Shown here one piece after another: positions 58,605 to 64,000 of a DNA stretch of 64,000 bases. Numbering within the stretch: the stretch's first letter is position 1; each line of letters opens with the position of its first letter. The position numbers and the translations under genes were made by a program. The notes beneath the pieces were generated by a model. It was not told where the DNA came from, did no database searches, and saw only the letters and a list, made by a program, of their open reading frames with translations. Source of the DNA: Lineolata rhizophorae (lineage: Eukaryota; Ascomycota; Dothideomycetes; Lineolatales; Lineolataceae); NCBI GenBank assembly GCA_010093515.1, contig MU001677.1, positions 1,097,686 through 1,161,685 of the forward strand, in the 5' to 3' direction.

Positions 58605-60831
58605 ATTGAAGGGAATTCGATGGTGACGAAAGGTCTTGTTGCTATGGCGTTTGTCTCTTATGGTGCAATTGGACTCTTGTTGCCCAAGTGAGCGTTTGGT
58701 GTATTCAACTTTCGGTAGCTGGGAATCAATTTCACTGCGAACACCTTTGGCAACGCGGGGGCGTCGACCTACTACGTATGTAGACAATGGGGTGTGTCGA
58801 TCTAGACGTTGCCATACCTTTCAGTTCCGAGTCATGGCGACTAGTGTCTATATCGGGAACGTGATGCTTTCGGAGCTAGAAATGTTTCCGGCAATCCCGG
58901 AAAAGAGATAAACGGAGCCGAGGGTCGACATGCCGCAGGGCATTTGAAGCAGCTTGAGCAGCCTTGCTTTGCTTCATAGGCCAATAAAGTCTCATCTTCA
59001 GCCACGCGCCGATTCGGTTTCAATTGTGGCTTCGCTTCCGTTTGCTCGACGCCTAGAGCAGCCACGAAGTCTAAGCGAGCCAGGAAGTGGCAGCTCAATC
59101 TCCACCGCACGGCCCGTCGATATGGCGTTCTTGGAATCTTGGATTTGCCGCTGGTTTATTATTGGACCCCACGTGCTTGCGCGACGGCTGTCCAGCAGGA
59201 ATTGGGCAATGGGAACGTTTTTGCACGATCGTGTGTATGTAGTTGCTCAAATGTCCGATAAGAACAACTCGGGAGAGTTACTAGCTCATCTCGCTGGTTG
59301 AATGGCCCAGACCACGATCGGGGACCAAGAAGGCGCTGCTGCAGCAGGAGGTGGCCGGAAATTTCCCGGGATCAAGGGACGTTGGAAAGAGGCGCCGGAG
59401 TTTGCCGCTTCATCAACCCATTCTTATCGCGGGCTGTATTGGTGGTCGAGTTGCACGTTCTGGTCTCGTTTCCGCCGGCGAGCCGCTTCGTGCCGTGCGA
59501 GAAAGGGGGGTTGCTGCAGCCACGGCGCAAATCGACCAATCACGCGCCGGGCCCAATCGCCGCCGTGGCCCTTACTGGCTTGGGTTTCTCGCCGGGAACA
59601 TGCCGTCCCTAAGCGTCGAAACGACCTTCAACACAGAACCATGTTCGGACATCGTCTTCCACGCTCGTAGTCCTTGTTCTGACCCCTTTGCCCCTGACGC
59701 TGACGCACCTCACTAGGGCAGAGTCTATCAGGCCCGATAAGGCCCCTGTGCGAATCTCCGCTAGAGATTGTAGAGTCGCATTGCTCTCCGCCGCCCGCCT
59801 TCATGTCGCCATATCCAATCGGGGTCTACCCAAGTTGTTGCCGCAATTCCCTCATGGTGCAAGACAAGTCGTTGTATCATTTGACTAGGGCTTCGGGCTC
59901 ATCGGCACAGAAGGGGATTGATGGCTCCTAGAGCTGGCCGCATGGAGACGGAAGACTTGGAAACGCTAGAACCTCTCACAGCATCAGCCACATGCACGCC
60001 TCATGTGCCAAATTCAGAATAACCCTATGTACTGCAAAAGTTTGCCGTACGCCTCAACCTGGCGCGGCTCACTCGCTCAGGTTCAAGCCAAGGATGGTTC
60101 CAAACTCACGGCTTCCTCATGACCTTGCCCGGTCACCGAGGTCCCACCGGAGTCTACAGCTGAGATGGCTTTAACGCGCTGCTATCATCCGGACAGCCAC
60201 ACTTGTATGTCTGTGGTCTCTAGCATCAAGCCCTCGACTATCTCGGGAGGGTCTCAGAGGGGTCTAGACTAGACTGCAGAGTGCAGTACGCCTCCGTGTC
60301 ACATTGGCGTCTAGGAGGCGAGGCCAAGATCCATAATTGTGCCGGATAGTAAGCCATATTTCCCAGAATTGTTTTCAAGGCGTGAGACATCTGCAGGCTT
60401 GACAGCTGCGATTGTACCTTTGCCATGCCAAGCCATAAAGAGCGGTTCTCCTGTCCACCCCGGCGTTTGTTTATCATTCAGCCCCTGGTCTGTTGGACAC
60501 TTATCAGTATACATGCCGCCTTTGTAGTCGTAGTCGATTTCTCTTGTCCCTGGCATCCGATCCTAAAATTCTCTCCTGGACACGCATTCTCCAGAATTCG
60601 ATCAACTTTTCTCTTGTCCAGTCGTTTCCGGTCTTTGTACAGCCGCCTTTGCACACGTAATATTTCTTATTTGATTCCTATAGACACTGATTAATCCATC
60701 GTTGAATATTCCTCCAGAGTGCGGATTCCGAAAGGTTCCAACAGGAATTTGAAAGCACCTGTCCCAACTGTGCCTTTTAGATCGTGTTGCGTAGACCGAA
60801 AGGTCTACACAACGCAAACCCCAAATCCGCG
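58605..60831. other. Gene-free region between mad2 and gt2
   Basis: About 2.2 kb. Open frames at 58954-59301 and 59298-59716 are mutually overlapping and show no conserved features. No RNA gene or mobile element recognised. The last part is the GT2 promoter and leader, with a hairpin at 60784-60815. Confidence 0.55.
60784..60815 (+). promoter_or_regulatory. Predicted leader hairpin with GAAA loop upstream of gt2
   Basis: Arms 60784-60797 and 60802-60815 pair at 13 of 14 positions (one of them G-U, one C-A mismatch) around a GAAA loop at 60798-60801. The 3' end of the stem lies 16 nt before the ATG at 60832. It would be in the mRNA leader if transcription starts upstream of it. Confidence 0.6.
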
Positions 60832-63558
60832 ATGAGCTTTTTCAAATCTTATTTCGTGCCGAAGGAAACGGAGCAGCCTAAGAAGCCCACAACACATGCA
60901 CCTGTCGAAATGTTGGAAACACCTCCGCGGACCTTTCATCCGCTGTGGCAAGCAGGTGCAAACTCACCTGTTGAGACTCAATCCACATCCTCCCGACCAC
61001 CCTCAATGTATCCTTCCGGTGATTTCCGAAATTCGACGATCGGCGAGCTCAGGAAGATCAAAAGCGATGTCATGGTCAATTGGATTCGTTTGGAACAAGA
61101 AAAGAGGCTTTGGACCACCGGTGGCAATGACGAGGGAGTGGTGCTCAAAGTTTCTCCAGGAGAGTATACGTCCTCGCCTTCGAGGCTTCGAGATGAACCC
61201 GATGGGTTTTTCCACGCCATCGAGACAATGAAAGTGAAGGTAACGGTTTCCAGTTCATGATATATACCTAGCATCTCGTCTAACTTTTGATAGGTTGCGA
61301 TGACTCTGCACGCTCGCTTCATCAAGATTCTGTTGCACAACAATCAGATGCCGTGGATCGAGATCAAGGCCGGGAAGCAGCTGCAAGTCCTTCCCAACAT
61401 TGCCTCCCTGCAACGCTGCAAGAAGCATCATTTCGCTGCTTTCATTGCCGACCGCGAACTTCTCGTCGTCTGGGATGATGACCCGCAACACGTCTTGGAC
61501 CGCGCCGCGGAACTGGAAAACGACATCATAGAAATGATTTGGGGAAATGATTCCATCTATCCGGACGAGAACGAGAAGAAGGAAGCCGCCATCGACGTTG
61601 CAGAGGTAATTGACTCCACGGAAAGCCAAACAGCCGAGCCAAAACGGCGAACGGTTATGATCCAGCCAGTCCTAACCGCGTGCACCTTGATACTCACAAT
61701 CTGCGCGATCGGGACCGGATGGAGGTGGATCGCGATAGAGACCTTCGTCGATCGAACATATCTTCGTATCGCATTTGTGGGAGTTGCTCTTCCTCAGATG
61801 TGGCTAGCCTTGTTCTTCTTCCAGTCGCTCGTCACAAATGTGGCTCAATTCATCGGTCCAATTGGCCAAGTCATGTCGAACACGAAGTTTTACTCCGCGA
61901 AGCCTTCTCCACGTTTGCGAAGGGCCCATGGAGAGTACCCACATCTGACTATCCAGTGCCCGGTATACAAGGAAGGTCTCCGAGGTGTGATTGAGCCGAC
62001 GATCAAGTCGATTAAAGCAGCGATTTCTACGTACGAAATGCAAGGTGGAACCGCGAACATCTTCGTGAACGATGATGGTATGCAGCTACTCTCTGAGGAG
62101 GAAGCTAAAGCCCGCCAGGAATTCTATGACGAACACAATATTGGCTGGGTAGCTCGCCCGAAGCACAACCCGAAACCAAATGACGGCTCTCAACCATTCC
62201 ATCGCCGCGGCAAATTCAAGAAGGCATCCAACATGAATTACGCTCTCTGGGTCAGCAACAGGGTCGAGGAGAAGCTGAATCGCATTCAACGTCACGACGT
62301 CTGGACTACCGATGATGAATTGGCTGCATACAACGACGCGCTTGCGGACGTCATTGCTGAAGATGAAGGACGGACCTGGGCCGAAGGCGACATCCGCATT
62401 GGCGATTACATTCTGCTCATCGACTCGGACACACGCGTGCCTAAAGATTGCTTCCTAGACGCCGTTAGTGAGATGGAGCATTCGCCTGAGGTGGCCATCG
62501 TCCAATACTCCTCCGGTGTTATGAATGTCACGGACAGCTTTTTCGAAGGCGGAGTTACCTTTTTCACGAATCTTGTGTACACCCAGATCAAATACGCGGT
62601 GGCCAATGGCGATGTTGCCCCGTTCGTCGGTCATAACGCCGTGCTTCGCTGGTCCGCGATGCAAGAGATCGCGTACGATTGCGAACTGGACAACAGAGAG
62701 AAGTATTGGTCTGAGCAGACGGTATCCGAAGATTTCGACATGGCCTTGCGCCTGCAGACCAGCGGCTACATCCTCAGGCTTGCCGCTTACATGGGTGACG
62801 GATACCAAGAGGGCGTGTCGCTGACGGTCTACGATGAATTGATGCGCTGGGAGAAATACGCGTACGGTTGCAGCGAGCTCGTCTTCCATCCACTCAAGTA
62901 CTGGTTAATCAAAGGCCCTTTGACTCCGCTGTTCCGGCGCTTTATAATGTCGAATATGCCGCTCCCGTCGAAGTTCACGATTATGGCTTACGTAGGCACA
63001 TACTACGCACTCGGATCGGCTTGGATCTTATCTTTGCTCAACTACTTCATGGCCGGATGGTTCAACGGGTACCTCGATAACTACTACGTCGACAGTTTCC
63101 AAATTTACTTTTCCATTATTGTGGTCTTCATCGCTATGGGCAAGGTTGCCCTCGCCGTTCTCCGCTATCGCACGGAAGAGAAGACACTCATCAGCGGACT
63201 CATTGAGAATTTCAAATGGGTTCCACTGTTGATGATTTTCCTCGGTGGAGTGTCCCTCCATATCTCTCAAGCCATTTTAAGCCATTTGTTCGGCATCGAC
63301 ATGTCATGGGGAGCGACGGCGAAGGAGAAGGAGGACGTGACCTTCTTTGAAGAAATCCCGCGAGTGTTGAAGAAGTTCAAGTTTACTTTCTTGTTTTGTA
63401 TAGCATGTGGGGCCATGATGCCTATCATGGTCTATGTCGTACCGGTGTTATGGCGCATCAAACTCTTCATCGCTATCTGGCCTCTTTCATCTCTGATTGT
63501 CTGTCACTTCTTCCTTCCTATCGCGTTGAACCCCAACCTAATGCTCTTCACATGGTAA
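60832..63558 (+). CDS. gt2: Family 2 glycosyltransferase GT2 (fungal hyphal-growth type)
   Basis: Processive-type membrane glycosyltransferase, related in layout to hyaluronan, cellulose and chitin synthases. Its orthologues in Zymoseptoria and Fusarium are needed for hyphal growth on solid surfaces and for virulence; the product is not established. Two exons, 60832-61239 and 61294-63558, 890 residues. The N-terminal 250 residues are cytosolic. Two helices follow (about 258-282 and 295-315), then the GT-A domain with CPVYKEG, VNDDG (394-398), DSDTR (513-517) and SEDFD (614-618). At the usual QxxRW position it has ELMRW (651-655). About five to six helices follow (FTIMAYVGTYYALGSAWIL, FQIYFSIIVVFIAMGKVAL, WVPLLMIFLGGVSLHI and others) up to the TW terminus. 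The start was chosen as the first ATG giving MSFFKSYFVPKE. Confidence 0.9.
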
Positions 63559-64000
63559 TATGTACGCATACCTGACTGTTCTCTTACTGTTCTTCTGTTT
63601 GTTTACACATATTAGAATGTGTTGATTCCTGTTATCAGCAGTTCATTTTGATGATTGCAAGGCACACGTCTTTGGTAACGAGCTGGGACTATTATAGACT
63701 TTGCGGCACATATCTTTCATAATTTCTAGATCAAAGGTGGACATAGCCAATTGTATAGGAGGCTTTAATAAGGAAAATTTTTCACTGAATCTTGACCTGT
63801 GATTTCTACTCTCTCAGCACGACGTGTCCCTAATTACACGTGTCAAGAAACTTCAAATTCTGTTTTCTAATCTAACAAAGTAAGTACCTGCGACCAGTCA
63901 TCCATTATATTCCCACATTCGAAGCAATTTTGTAACGTAATCCACCACCTAGTGGCCCACACCACCTAGTGGCCCACCCAGCCATCCTGACGCGCCCATC
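63559..64000. other. Sequence downstream of gt2 to the window edge
   Basis: 442 bases, AT-rich, probably the gt2 3' UTR and flank. It ends with a 17-bp direct repeat. No gene seen. Confidence 0.6.
63944..63977. repeat. Two tandem copies of a 17-bp unit
   Basis: ACCACCTAGTGGCCCAC occurs at 63944-63960 and again, identically, at 63961-63977. Confidence 0.85.

Noticed and set aside
1-64000. CRISPR arrays, rRNA genes, intact transposons, or a PKS/NRPS cluster
   Set aside because: No spaced direct repeats, rRNA-like sequence, transposase or reverse transcriptase motifs, or synthase domains were seen on either strand.

Overview
This window is filamentous ascomycete DNA (Pezizomycotina, probably a Sordariomycete). 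The genes have many short introns of 34-400 nt, mostly with GTRNGY-type donors and CTRAC-like branch points. The recognisable proteins are fungal types: Atf1/AtfA bZIP, Spc98, Guf1, Mad2, a DUF7708-NACHT protein and the fungal GT2 glycosyltransferase. The genus cannot be named from the sequence alone. I derived every splice structure by hand from donors, acceptors, reading phase and family resemblance; none has transcript support.

Layout. (1) Positions 1-16.5 kb are GC-rich and hold core genes: the 3' end of an uncharacterised gene, the gamma-tubulin complex protein GCP3/Spc98, the chaperonin subunit CCT3, and the stress bZIP factor Atf1 on the minus strand. All three large genes carry homopolymer or short-repeat expansions (Gly, Asp, His, Ala, Gln). 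(2) Positions 16.5-24 kb are gene-poor and look less GC-rich, with one gene for a 5-hydroxyisourate hydrolase of urate breakdown. (3) Positions 24-43 kb are an accessory, metabolic block: a rhodopsin-like seven-helix membrane protein, a cytochrome P450, a hexose-type MFS transporter, a DHA2 drug-type MFS transporter, a lactose-permease-like MFS transporter and a cytosolic GH3 beta-glucosidase. The last two are divergently transcribed and could form an uptake-plus-hydrolysis pair for a glycoside. (4) Positions 43-51 kb hold a NACHT NLR-type protein head-to-head with a SNF2-family ATPase. (5) Positions 51-64 kb return to mostly core genes: splicing factor SPF27/Cwf7, a DHA1-type MFS transporter, the mitochondrial translation factor Guf1 head-to-head with the spindle checkpoint gene mad2, and the GT2 glycosyltransferase linked to hyphal growth.

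The observations most worth a second look are these: a 400-nt intron in the lactose-permease-like gene made almost entirely of a degenerate 19-bp minisatellite that resembles the intron's own 5' splice site; an 81-residue Ala/Gln-rich insertion in CCT3; a phase-compatible extra 3' exon of atf1 that would add about 166 residues; a near-perfect hairpin with a GAAA loop 16 nt upstream of the GT2 start codon; and the head-to-head NLR/SNF2 pair, whose NLR needs either a 34-nt intron or a frameshift. I saw no tRNA, rRNA, CRISPR array, intact transposase, or PKS/NRPS gene.
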